NCBI GenBank assembly: GCA_948099385.1
Contig: CANUEZ040000020.1
Span: 2,636,501-2,700,500, forward strand
Direction: 5' to 3'
DNA from: Fasciola hepatica
Taxonomy: Eukaryota > Platyhelminthes > Trematoda > Plagiorchiida > Fasciolidae
DNA length: 64,000 bases
Both the position numbers and the translations under genes were made by a program. The first letter of the stretch is position 1. The number at the start of each line of letters is the position of its first letter. Below the pieces are notes generated by a model that worked only from the letters and a program-made list of their open reading frames with translations, was not told the origin of the DNA and did no database searches. Positions 12,173 through 22,581 of this stretch are shown piece by piece.

Positions 12173-12700
12173 CTATATTTGTAAAGACTGGGGAATGTCT
12201 TTGAAAACGTGTTCTGATGTTACAGAGTGCATATTTCGGTATCTGGTTGAACTGAACAAAACTGGATCACACGCAGGCATAGTTATAGATTTTACACTCT
12301 GATACTGTTCACAAATATTTCTGATGCTCTGAATTAGGAGTCCCTGGTGCAGTTCCGGTACATTTATCCCAAAAATCACATGGTCCCGCAACTGATCTTT
12401 CAGTTGCGCACCGTAATCACACTTTAAAGATTGTGTGCAGTCCAGAAATGAATGCACGAATGAGCTGGTTTTCTGTGAGGATGACTGAATTAAACTTGAC
12501 TTTTTCAGTTGCAATAAGGTTCATGGGTTTGAAATGATGCATCAGAGGCACCTTCAGTTCATAACAAGAGGAATTCACCTCAGGATCCGGAAACGCAAGA
12601 TTTTTCACCGATGTGTTTGCATCGTTACCAAAGAAGTGCAAGAAAAACGTTTTTTCCTTTCAGTAATCGATCCATTTTTAGTTAAACACCAAACCACGGG
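12173..12700 (-). pseudogene. Gypsy gag (capsid-like) fragment
   Basis: Two overlapping minus-strand frames make one gag. The upstream one reads VKNLAFPDPEVNSSCYELKV. The downstream one reads KCDYGAQLKDQLRDHVIFGI, then NVPELHQGLLIQSIRNICEQ. The [KR]C.[FY]G.QL..QLRD..I.GIN.P.L block is shared with the gag at 17.5-18.3 kb, so the two elements are relatives. No zinc knuckle was found downstream. One frameshift lies near 12440. Confidence 0.7.
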
Positions 12701-12827
12701 AAGTTCGAAATAGTCCTCGAGTTCTTTGGAGGTACGAATCACATCAAATGGTTCCATATCGGCTCAATTTATGATGAAATTTCTGTATGCGACGCCAACT
12801 ACGATAATATGTGTATAATATATATAT

Positions 12828-12985
12828 TCTCCCGCACGGAATATCACGGAATAAGAAAACCAATATGACACACGAGGAACCGTGGCATTTCCTTTATTAT
12901 GCACAAGTACGTATAATGTCGTGGTATATGAATACAACGGAAACGGCAAGAGTGCCATGCGCTGTCATTCATGGATACCACAGTA
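12828..12985 (-). repeat. LTR-like dispersed repeat, copy 2
   Basis: Matches 5080-5250 in the same orientation (see there). It lies about 130 bp upstream of the minus-strand gag, where the 5' LTR of this element is expected. A TTGGCGTCGC stretch near 12800 on the minus strand is a possible primer-binding region, not confirmed. Confidence 0.5.
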
Positions 12986-13102
12986 AAATATCAAAAGGAA
13001 AATTCGGGAGTTCTGACAGACAGTCACAGAATAAAGGCATACTGGCGTAAAGGATCTTTCCCTTTTAACCACGTCCGGAAATCTCACGAGGTTTCCTGGA
13101 GT

Positions 13103-13378
13103 TCAGTGGAGTTTGCCTATTTTCCAATCGGGACACAGTATGACATATGTCATAAATGCATGCTTAAGATTGTTCTTTCCGCAAACGGTAGGAAAATGTT
13201 GACAATTACGTGATTCGCGCTGTCCACCTATGAATGGGTGATGGTACGGAGCAAATTGGAATTGGTTACAAAACGAATTCCAGTGGGCTTCATGCCTAGT
13301 TGGGAGGGCAGTAATATTTCTCAGTCTTAGACTGATAAGAAACCCATCGTCGAACCTACTAAAGTCACCAAGTACCAT
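13103..13378 (-). pseudogene. Non-LTR retrotransposon endonuclease fragment
   Basis: A 91-residue minus-strand frame with VLGDFSRFDDGFLISLRLRN, then ITALPTRHEAHW, then FAPYHHPFIGG. Apurinic-type endonucleases of CR1/Jockey-like elements have LGDFN near the centre followed by PTR....LD and a PP...SDH block. Here the Asn of GDFN is Ser and the SDH block is lost, so it is inactive. A family-level call only. Confidence 0.45.
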
Positions 13379-14434
13379 GCAAAAGGATGCACCGACTCAA
13401 GAATACCTCAGTGTAGTGTGTATGAACTTCAGACGTAATCGCGAAATGATCTGAATGTGGCACAGTTTTGGTCACCGTCCACTCAGCTCAGACAATCTGT
13501 TAATCCTAATGAATGATAAACCCTAGCAAACGGTACTTTATGACTAATGGATGTCAACCATGTGGTGGAATGATTTTCGTATACCCAAAAACTATTTAGA
13601 CACGAGTCATACTTACAAAAACCTCACACCATCCGTGGTCATATGATGCTGCCGCATTTTCTCTTGATCATCATACTCATCAATTTCGATCATGATACTA
13701 AGACGCTTTAAAGGTTTTGACATTTGTATGTTTTTGTGCTGAAAAAATTCACGCTAAATTGCAGCTTTATTGCCGATCATTTTCTGCTAAGCTCCAAAGG
13801 TAACGGGATTTTGACACAGCTAGTTATCAGCTGCACAGTTACTTTGAATGAAAGACCGACACCTCGAAAAGCTTCTCTGTATAAATAGATCACATTATTT
13901 CGGCTACCTTTATGTCGTAGAGCTACACAGTTAGTTCTCCGGGGAATCTACTCTGGGCGCAAAGTATACTAACACTCACATTGTACCAACTCTGACAATA
14001 ACTAACAATTTCTTGAAAACTCTAGATTTAGGAGTTTGGGAATGAAATGATTCTATTAGGTGAACAAAGCCACCGTCCAATTTATGACCCTAGTTAAAAC
14101 CTAACTGAGGACGGTACCGAAAATCTAAAATTATATGACAGTCAGTGTAGAATAGCTAGTCAAATGTGTTATTAGACCTGTGTGATCACAAACAGTCAGG
14201 TTAGACCTAGGGCTCTGACAGACTATTTTTGAAAACAAGTAAGAGGAAGGAGTGATGTTCAGCTAAATCTCATTCTTCTAGGTGAAAGACAATAGACGGA
14301 TATAAGGCTGAACAACTTCCCACATATTTGTATACAGAAGCAGTCCGTCCGAGCCCTAGACTTATCTTGATCGTTCGTGAAGTGTCATTGCATACACAGG
14401 AGGTGCGTTTGGCTTTTCCCACCTCAGTCATCTG
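13379..14434. other. No recognisable gene
   Basis: Nothing supported on either strand. Confidence 0.5.
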
Positions 14435-14885
14435 TGGTGCCGGCGTAATATCCGATTGTCTGTCAAGGGTAGAGTGTATAATGCCACTGTTAGGTCCGTT
14501 GTTTTATACGGCTCAGAAACACGGCCTTTAAAAGCAGAAGGTAGGCGAAGACTGTCGGTGTTTGGGCATGAATATCTCCGTAGATTTGCTCAAATACGGT
14601 GGGAGCACCGGATCAGCAATGCTGAAGTGAGACGTGCGGTGTTCGGAACCGGAGGTTAGCCTCTGAATGAAGTACAGAATCTATACAGGGTAAGGTGGCT
14701 GGGACTTGTGTTATGCATGCCCACCGATGGACTTCCTCGGCGTAGAGTGTTTGCCGATGCTGGCAGAGGCTGGAAGATAGGTCGAAGTGGTTATTCCATG
14801 ACATGGCAGAAAGATTTCAAAACCTTGGCTGGAAGAATGGCCAAATAAGGCGTGTTAGACTTATGGGTTTGAATTCACTCAATCC
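14435..14885 (+). pseudogene. RTE-type retrotransposon C-terminal fragment
   Basis: Clear RTE C-terminal region. It reads VKGRVYNATVRSVVLYGSET, then RPLKAEGRRRLSVFGHEYLR, then WEHRISNAEVRRAVFG, all in one frame (14456-14659). After a stop it goes on as VRWLGLVLCMPTDGLPRRRV and FADAGRGWK. Trematode RTE proteins show the same chain (VYN..VR.VLLYG.ETWPL, RRLSVFDH.CLR, HRVSNAEVR..VFG, LRWLGHVLRM). The palm domain is missing upstream, so this is a 5'-truncated scrap. Confidence 0.8.
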
Positions 14886-15602
14886 AGCTCTCTAATGACT
14901 GGAGACTTTAAGAGATATGGCTAGTTGTCACTGCCGGTGGCGTAGTTATATCCAAACTCATTCTTTGTCTTCTTTATTCGAGCTTATAACTTTGACATTC
15001 TGTGATCTTTTTCACTTCAGGCTTTATTTCATTTGTCCTTTACTCGACGATGCTGGAAGGTAGCAACTGAAACCAGAGCACATTAGTGAGTGGTTAATAG
15101 TTGTATAAAATTATTTGAACTGTTCGTCCGTGATGAACCTGACGCTATATTGATACACAAGGGGAAAGCTTTTAAAGTGTCCATGTAATTTTATTGTGAA
15201 AATGCAAAGCAAGTGAGACACATGGGACGCCGTAACTGAAGTCAGAGATGCTTTTCGAATATCAACATTACACTCTTTCATTATAACAAGTAGGATGTTC
15301 TATAGAATGCCTTATCTGGTCTGCTAAAAGGTGAAGTTGAAATCCCCCAGGTAACAGCAATTTAGCCGATAATACTTTCCTGCATGATAGTAACACACAG
15401 GCTGAACAACACTCTGGGCCGTTTGGGGATTGAAAAGCTCAGATGCTGTACGCACTTTGGGCTTTCCAGTAACAGTGAATTTTGAAATTCTGGCAGGAGC
15501 CTGTGCCTCTAAACGTACTGTAGCTAAAATGAGTCATTAGCTAAAGTACATTGTGAACTTACTTGCGTGAGGTGAAACAATCAGAAATATCAGTCTCTTC
15601 AC

Positions 15603-15652
<50 letters not shown>

Positions 15653-16090
15653 CATAATGGCTCCACTACTGGTCCACTGATCAAATCACGAGCAGCTCTA
15701 GTTCTTTTCAGTCTCCTCAATCATTCCACTGTTTTGTTTTCTTTCGAGGCACCACAGCATTGCTCAGTTGGTAACGAAGTAGACTGAATCTTAGGGCTTG
15801 AATTTGCGGATTAAACAGGTACAATTGAAGGCCGTTTAGAGTAATCGAGTCCGAATGCACGTACTTTACTGACCACAGTGGTTGACCATATTTCTTATTA
15901 TATCGGCTCAAGTCGTAGGCGGAATTCCAGACCCCAAGCATGGAAGTCTAGCAAGTCCTACAAAGCCAAGCTTTGCTGTTGTACATTTGGCCATGTAATG
16001 AACCGACTGATTCAACCAATTTTCCTGCCGATGCTCACCTTGCACAAAAGTGAATACCGGAGGAATCTGTTTCCAGACTCGCGCAGCAAT
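14886..16090. other. No recognisable gene; contains a (TA)n tract
   Basis: No domain seen. A (TA)n microsatellite occupies 15604-15649. Confidence 0.5.
15604..15649. repeat. (TA)n microsatellite
   Basis: About 23 uninterrupted TA units. Confidence 0.95.
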
Positions 16091-16345
16091 TTAAAATGCA
16101 GTATCCTGTTTGGATGTGGCTCTTCTCCGAATACTCCAATTTGATCCCAGGTATCTTAGGCCTAACCCCATCAGTGCTGATGCGACCTCCTCGTAGAGCA
16201 TGAACTGATTTTTACTCGGTCCTATAGTCTGAATCCATGCCACTTTCAGGCGATCGGAGCTGACGGTATCTGATTGACCAGCTTTATCAACAACAAAATA
16301 TTTGTCGTTGCGGCTAGGTACACGAAAATGGCCTGACTTTGACAC
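16091..16345 (-). pseudogene. Gypsy integrase C-terminal tail
   Basis: An 84-residue minus-strand frame containing GHFRVPSRNDKYFVVDKAGQ and SDTVSSDRLKVAW. This matches the end of Ty3/gypsy integrases (PY.GPFRV..R..K.F.....G..DTVS.DRLK.A). Nothing else of the element is recognisable around it, so it is an isolated remnant, probably of a different copy from the 9-13 kb element. Confidence 0.65.
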
Positions 16346-17315
16346 AGGAGTGTGCAGTGAAGCCTTTGGGAATGTAAGTGGGACGATGGGATAAGCGAGA
16401 TGTGAGAGTATGAAGTGTTAACATGCGCAACCGATTTGCGGAAAAACTAGGGTTTCAGTAACATGAGAATTGTATCCCAAGACCAAGGTCTTCTTTTACG
16501 CAACAAGGTTAAACGGAAGGAGTCAGTCCACTTGACTGAATGAAAGATGCAGGCTAGAGAAGCTTTTAGTTGTCCACGAAATCATTCCACCAGTCGTCTA
16601 GATGACGGTAGTGATATACAACTTTGAGTATACATTGAAGACCAGGCGGAGAGACAAAATCACTCAAGAGTTTGGATTGAGATTGTGCACATGTACTCGT
16701 GGTGATTAAAGAGGGAGCACTGAACACAGAAATGATATCGGTTTCAGCAAGAGTAAAAACATATTTGAAGTTATTTCAATGGAAGTGTCAAATATAGGCA
16801 CATCCATGGATCAACGCGTAAGCTGATCTATACACGTGAGACAGGAACGGTATCCATCAATCAATAGTAGTGAACCAACAAAAGCTTTCATTATCTGTGG
16901 TAATTAGGGCGAGGGAGGAAATGACACGCCATTGAATCTTACTCCGTTGACAGAGCACTCACGTTCTAAACCAAACACGAACATTTCCCTCACCATTCCA
17001 CCAAGCGTAGGGATTAAAAACATGTCTGGCAGAGGCAAGTATTCCAGGATGGGACATGTAATGTAAAGGCGTAAATATCAGGTGACGAATTGAACATGGG
17101 AAGAACTGTCGAGGATTATCGGTGGAGACATAGTAAACCATCGTACTGTTGTCTTCAATAACGCGTGAGTCTTTCAACATCAGGGAGGACGATAAACGGT
17201 AAATCTTGTTCATTTTTTTAAACCTGAGTTATCTCGGAACAGCTGAATGCCACTTGGTCGGCTGGGCGACGGATACCTGGGCGAAAGAGGATATCAGTGT
17301 GACGGCTGTTAATGA
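16346..17315. other. No recognisable gene
   Basis: Short frames only. Confidence 0.5.
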
Positions 17316-17515
17316 TATTCTTTTGTGTTGTTTTATTGCATCCCCGAATGCTTGTACATAACGATTGCGCTGAGTTCATTTTCGAATCGCATTCCAAGTC
17401 AACTGTTGTCCTCATTCCTCCGGTGCGTTTAGTTCGGATTGGAGCGTTTACAACGTGGTAAACGAACGTACGTTCGTTGCAATAGTACCAGTTCTCGAAT
17501 GCAGGTACCGATCAC
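17316..17515 (+). repeat. Dispersed 200-bp repeat, copy A (possible LTR or leader)
   Basis: Same-orientation match to 24904-25105. Shared words include CCCCGAAT, CAGTGCGTTTAGTTCG-like, GGAGCGTTTAC, AAACGAACGTAC and AATAGTACCAGTTCTCGA. Copy A ends about 30 bp before the gag start of the plus-strand gypsy element, so it may be its LTR or leader. No second copy was found at the 3' end of that element. Confidence 0.55.
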
Positions 17516-17544
17516 TGTATTAGGTGTCGCGGTCAGTTTCCAAG

Positions 17545-18290
17545 ATGGACGTCTGTAATTTGGAGCCTTTGAATATTCCGACCAAAGACTGGAAGGTTGA
17601 GAACCCCATCTAACGCTTCGAAGTACGGTGTAAATCCCTGGATTCTGGGAAGGGCCCTGTGCATTTCCTGATAGTCCTCGGAAAATACACATATTCTCTG
17701 TTGAAGAATCTGGCATTTCCAAGCTCTCCATTAGCCTTACCATACGAATCCTTGAAGGATTTGCCATTGACGCTTTCTGAACCGGTGAATTTCGAAGCTG
17801 CTGAAGGAGCAAAATTTCACTTTTTGATGCGAGGCGCCTATCAATCAACACGGGGTTTTGTGATGCCGTTACAAACTCAGGCCACCAAATGTAATTTTGG
17901 TGATCAGCTCGAGGTGCAGTTACGAGACAGATTAACTACTGCTTTCAATTGCCCCAAGTTGCGGCAGACTTCTTCTGCTCTATAAATGCACTTTCTAGTC
18001 CACCAAAGTTCTTTGTGAGCAATATCAAGGTGTATGTGGTGCTGTTGATAAAGAGACCGCAGTTTTGTTCATTGCGAAAAATCCTGAATCCTTTTCTAAT
18101 CAGCCATCGAAACAAGTGAAGCACTTTCCTCCAGACAATCGTTTGGACCAAAATTCCCACTCTCCGCCAGTTAAACGAAGCAAGTAGTGTAGTATTTGTT
18201 ATTCTTGTGGTCAGAAACACTCTCGATTGCTCTGTAGATTTTCCAATGCGAAGTTTCACAATTGTGGTAAGGTAGGTGTGGTGATTCTGT
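17545..18290 (+). pseudogene. Gypsy gag with single zinc knuckle
   Basis: The ATG at 17545 gives MDVCNLEPLNIPTKDW, then a stop and a frameshift. The main frame (17659-17985) carries YTYSLLKNLAFPSSPLALPY, AAEGAKFHFLMRGAYQS and KCNFGDQLEVQLRDRLTTAF. It would form the virus-like particle core. Near 18200 lies a nucleic-acid-binding knuckle, CYSCGQKHSRLLC, spaced C-x2-C-x3-H-x4-C, followed by FHNCGKVG. The x3 spacing differs from the usual x4 and recalls the unusual gag boxes reported for CsRn1-like elements. The second box has lost its first Cys. Confidence 0.75.
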
Positions 18291-18764
18291 GAATCGTTAA
18301 AATTTTAGTCCAAGACATAGTTCATTCAATCCAACACGTGATCGATAACACAAAGTTGATTTTCACATAACCAACATTATGTGAACACAGTTCGTTCCAA
18401 TTTAGACTTTGAATACATAATACGCGTATCGATTGTGAAAGTTCACACAATTGATCGAACTCTGCCGTCTTACCACATGCAATTAGCTTAAGATGACTGC
18501 TGATGCACTTGCAATCGGAATGCTGCTCGCCTATGCTTTTCGCCGTATTTGTATTGTCTATAAAAACACCATTATTCGCATGCTCATCGAACAAAACATT
18601 CCTGTGCCAGTTGGTGTGATTTTTAATTTCACTTCGGGCAATTCGATCATCACGGTAGGTAATATTAGGTCCGTATGTAGAACTAAGAAGACAATTTACT
18701 GCGCTTCCGTCCGAAGGTTGTCATTTATCTTCAGATTTTCAAACTCTTTTTTTGTCTGCTGTTA

Positions 18765-18920
18765 GTTTCGATAACTCTCGCCACAATACCGGTTTGTTTA
18801 TTGCCAATCTTTCTTTTCGACATCCATTTATCATGGACATAGGCAATGTTGACTCGTCTATTCTTCAGAAGGTTATTCAGTTGAAGAAATTACTGGTCTC
18901 CTGTTACATGTACTAGGTTC
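18765..18920 (+). pseudogene. Gypsy protease active-site region
   Basis: Reads RHPFIMDIGNVDSSILQ near 18820. Gypsy aspartic proteases have F.VDTG..VS at this place; here the triad reads D-I-G, so the conserved Thr or Ser is lost. Upstream, 18600-18770 is part of the same region by position only. Confidence 0.5.
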
Positions 18921-19344
18921 ATATGAATTACTTCTTACCAAGGAACAGTCTAACTCGTACAAGTGTCCTTTTCTTGTAACTGACCTGGATGTTTCCATCA
19001 TCGGCTTGTACTACGTGAATCGTGTATGTGCTTTTACTGAATTTTATGTCTCATTCTCAAAAATCCTGTATTCGGAGCTTATTTCTTGACTATTCGAAGG
19101 TATCTGGTGGTATCAAGAAAGATCCTGTGAAACTTGATGCGACCGGCTCTCCCACTTTTACGAAACTCCGCGTTCTTCTTCTTGGACTTCGTGAGCCCTT
19201 GTAGAATGTATTAGATGATTTGGTCCGAAAGGAATATTAACACCGGTGAGTTCTTCAGCATTGGTCACCCTGACTGTGACTCCATAAAAACGAGATGGAG
19301 AAACACCCAGAATCTGTGGTACTTACCGTATTAACATAAATAGG

Positions 19345-19935
19345 TTGCGGCAACGGTGTAATTGTGCCACTCTCGAACCTAAGGACGTTCTCTATCAATT
19401 TCAAGTTTTGAATTATTGTTCTAAAAATGACCTGAAAGATGCATTTTTACATATTCCACTTGATGAGCAATCCCGCGAACTAACCACCATTATTACGTCC
19501 TTTGGTTTGCACCAGTGCAGTTTTCTGCCTTTCGGTCTAAGCTTTTCCTCTGCTATTTTCCAAGGCAATAATAACTCTCTGATTTCTGACCTAGAAGGTA
19601 TTTGTGCTTACCAAGATGACACTATCGTAAATGCTCCTTCCACTGATGTTCATGATGACCATTTGCGTCTATTGCTGGACAGAATTTTGAAACATTATAC
19701 AACTATCAACCCCGATAAGAATGTTTTCTCCTTTGCTGAGTCCACTTGCTTGTGTTATTTGGTTGATGCTCACTGTTTCCACCCTGAAGCTAGCCGTTTT
19801 GCTCCGTTATCTAATGAGTTCTTTCCTGAATCGTTTGTTGAATTACTTTCTTTACCTTGTTCTCTTCGACATTTCCCTAGATTTATTCCAGATTTTGCTA
19901 ATAAAACTGCACCCTTATTCGATCTTCCCTCCTAA
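19345..19935 (+). pseudogene. Gypsy reverse transcriptase
   Basis: A 196-residue open frame. Motif A is SKNDLKDAFLHIPLDEQS. Motif B reads LPFGLSFSSAIFQGNNNSL. Motif C is AYQDDTIV near 19615, with both catalytic Asp present. The primer-grip and connection blocks follow (CLCYLVDAHCFHP; FPRFIPDFANKTAPLFDL). The start of the fingers lies upstream in another frame. A frameshift at about 19930 separates it from RNase H. The domain looks recently inactivated rather than ancient. Confidence 0.85.
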
Positions 19936-20320
19936 CGGTCCTTCCAGAGGTCTTCAACACATGACCAATGCTTACGTGGTTTGGTGCCGTTTTTTCAACT
20001 GGTGCCGTACTTCGTACTTTTCCCCTCGTGCACCTTTGACTGTTATTTTGAACGCGTCTCCTAATGGTATCGGAGCCGTGCTAGAACACCTGGATCACCC
20101 AGTTTTGTGCACTTATCGCCATCTCAGTGCCGCTGAACGCGGATACTCACAAACGCAACGTGAGGCATCGGTTGTTTATTGGGCCGTAGCTTCCCTTCAC
20201 AAGTATTTGTTCGGCACTCACTTCACCATTACCACCGATCACGAAGCACTGAAGCTTGTCTGTAATCTGCATGGTTCCTTGGATAAATCGTGGGCCGCCA
20301 TATTTCAGCTCTGAAGTGTT
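19930..20320 (+). pseudogene. Gypsy RNase H and connection
   Basis: Carries TVILNASPNGIGAVLEHLDH (normally DASP.GIGAVL), LSAAERGYSQTQREASVVYW, LHKYLFGTHFTITTDHEALK and a downstream SLDKSWAAIFQL. The first catalytic Asp is Asn (LNASP). The Glu of the TQREA block and the TDHEAL Asp are kept. Would remove the RNA template after first-strand synthesis. Joined to the RT by a frameshift. Confidence 0.85.
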
Positions 20321-20369
20321 GCTTTATCGGCGTGCTCTTGTGATATTCGAAATAGCAAAGAACAATCTA

Positions 20370-21300
20370 TTCCACATACGGCCTACTTGTCTCGCTACGC
20401 CATTTCCGAGGAACCTCATACTGCTAACTACTTGCTCACATATCCACTACTAGTTAGTCGGCCAGATCTAGTTCGTGAGATAAAGAAATACATTCACGCC
20501 ATCATATCTTGTGTTCGACATGGATGGCGAGCAGATGTTTAGCGTCGATTTCCTGAATTCTGTAAACGGCGTGACGAAATTTTGTCGGCTCTCGATGGTA
20601 TCTTGTTTTGTAACGACAGAATCACTGTACCTCCTACGTCGTGGGTTGCGGTCTTGCAAGATTTGCATTCCGGACACCTAGCCATTACAAAATTGAGATT
20701 TTTGCGCGTCTCACTCCTCGGTGGCCAAAACAGCACAGCGATTTGCACCGCCTTGCTAAAGCCTGTCGTGACTGATTACAAAAACTTCACCCGCAACCAT
20801 CAAACTGAGCACCGTGGCTTATTTTACCAGAGATCTGGCAAAGTGTTCACACTGATTATTGTGGTCTATCTTTAGACAGATGCTATGCTGTGGGTATAAT
20901 TGATTCCTACTGCCGTAATGCTGACTTCACAATTACAGCCTTACGTACGACATTCACTCGAGGTGTTCCGTGTGTGATTGTTACCGACAGAGGAAGCCTT
21001 TTCGAGGCGTAGAAGGTGACTGACTGGCCGAAATCGTTGGGTTGTCACCATGTGCCAACCCCACCCCGATACCCACAATCCAATGATGCAGCTGAAAGCT
21101 CTGTTCCTACTTCGAAGACTTGGACGTGTCAATGCGTTTGACGAACTGGACAGGATAGATGATGATTTTCTAATGCAGCACCGTAACTCCGCCTATTCGA
21201 CGATTGGAGAGAGTCCAGCCAAGCAGTGTAAGAACAGAACACTGCGAACAAACTTACTCAGTTTGGAATCAGCTGAGGCTACTTAACACCAAGGAAATGA
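20370..21300 (+). pseudogene. Gypsy integrase
   Basis: The zinc-binding part reads LQDLHSGHLAITKLRFL near 20660. The core begins SGKVFTLIIVVYL near 20840; through a frameshift the normal VHTDYCG wording is recoverable. It continues with a TDRGSLFEA block near 20985, HHVPTPPRYPQSNDAAESS near 21040, then broken frames to a SPAKQC-like end near 21220. The DDE-type strand-transfer residues are partly visible. At least five stops or frameshifts occur. Confidence 0.75.
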
Positions 21301-21600
21301 ACTGAGACCTTGTAGTGTTGTCCCTGATCAACGGCATAAAAGATCGCGTAAAATTCTTCATTTGATTGATGGTTCTGTGCATCCTAGGCACTTAGACCAA
21401 ACTGCTTTTAACATGCTGTAGAATATGTACTGTCTTATTTCTGAACTATGGTCAACTCGCCCGGTATCTAGGCCAACTCGGAGTGACGAGTTAGCTTCAG
21501 AAACAAAAGTCCCCCAGCCGAGGTTTATTTCGCGGTATTCAGAACGTGGAGCCCTCAGGGGAATCACCGTTTACTCACTTTCCGTAGAGTTCAGAAAGGA
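21300..21600 (+). pseudogene. Gypsy integrase C-terminal tail
   Basis: Reads VVPDQRHKRSRKILHLIDG, SVHPRHLDQTAF, a stop, and then SRPTRSDELASETKVPQPRF near 21460. Basic and proline-rich, by position the C-terminal end of pol. No domain match beyond position and composition. Confidence 0.5.
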
Positions 21601-21830
21601 TGACTCGCACTATGGCCAGTTGGCCCAGGAACACAAGTCACCAAGCCGGTTAACGAACCGAGCAAGACAATACTAGTCAAGAAAGGAATCCGCGTTTTAG
21701 GAACACAAACAATAGAAAGGCGAACATGCCGACATCTATCAACGGGTCTGACCAACCAGCGAGTAGGGCGAGGATTCACTGAGGCACGCAAATACGCCGG
21801 TGGAACAGGTCACTGGATCGTGTGTGGATG

Positions 21831-21832
<2 letters not shown>

Positions 21833-21867
<35 letters not shown>

Positions 21868-21882
21868 GTGTGTGTGTGTGTG
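21833..21882. repeat. (TG)n microsatellite
   Basis: TG dinucleotides with one C interruption. Confidence 0.95.
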
Positions 21883-22250
21883 ACGAACAGTCAAAGCTCC
21901 AGAGAGCGGAGGAATATCGTGAATTGATTAGTGCCACAAATGTGGTCAACGTCTAATGGGTTATGATCATGTCGAAATAGGTTCAAAAGTAAGCGTCAGT
22001 TCGTGTTAATGAATGAGCGGGATTTGAAACGGGTAAAATAGATTCTGCAAATGCCTATTTCTGGTGCCACTTCCAAATGTCCTAATTCCGATGTTTCTGA
22101 GTCTATTTCGGAAGAAAATGACCGCAGTATCGATCCAATAGTACAAGTTAGAGGTTGAAAACATAACTTTCCCTACACAAATCTGAACACAGAAGTCAAT
22201 AGCATTAGATTGCACAATGTATTCCGGACCATTTCGCTGCTTGTTCACTA

Positions 22251-22569
22251 GTGCATACTGCAGTCAAGGTGATCATTTATAAATGGTAAATTGAACGTTC
22301 TCATGAGACCAAAGGCAAAACTACAAACACACACACACACATAACTCATCATAGCAAGTAAACACGTTACCAAGGCAAGGCTAACGTAATTGTCCATTCT
22401 CGCTGTTTGCACAGTTGAGGGTGATGTTGGTTAATTGCTACTGCCTCCGCAAATCTCAATAGTCGTTGATTGTTTGTGACTTAAGTGACGGTGAACGCCG
22501 TGCTCAGATTAACACAGTGATTTGTCTCCCACAAGTGTTGTGTAATGAATGATTTGAGTGTTCTGCGTG
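22251..22569 (+). repeat. Penelope-like element inverted terminal repeat, left arm
   Basis: Reverse complement of 24491-24809, including an internal CA/TG run (22325-22341) that has the same length in both arms. One clear mismatch is ACTTAAGTGACGG here against ACATAAGTGACGG in the other arm. Confidence 0.9.
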
Positions 22570-22581
22570 CTCTCGATGATG

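Larger units (their letters stand above)
9250..12985 (-). mobile_element. Ty3/gypsy LTR retrotransposon, decayed, minus strand
   Basis: Parts appear in the proper order on the minus strand: LTR-like repeat (12985-12828), gag (about 12700-12173), end of the protease-RT spacer (about 11120-10940), start of RT (10940-10660), integrase core (about 10600-10190) and integrase C-terminus (about 9770-9259). The RT is cut after motif A and passes almost directly into integrase, so most of RT and all of RNase H are deleted. The gag pattern resembles the CsRn1/Gulliver type found in trematodes. Frameshifts are scattered throughout; it is not autonomous. Confidence 0.75.
17545..21600 (+). mobile_element. 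Ty3/gypsy LTR retrotransposon, near full length, broken
   Basis: Gag, protease, reverse transcriptase, RNase H and integrase follow one another in the Ty3/gypsy order on the plus strand over about 4 kb. RT and RNase H are nearly intact; gag, protease and integrase hold stops and frameshifts. Wording of RT and RNase H is close to the Gulliver/CsRn1-like trematode elements. Paired LTRs were not identified, apart from a candidate repeat just upstream (17316-17515). Confidence 0.85.

Noticed and set aside
17429..17851. 140-residue minus-strand frame over the gypsy gag
   Set aside because: Antisense shadow of the gag on the plus strand, which has the recognisable family wording.
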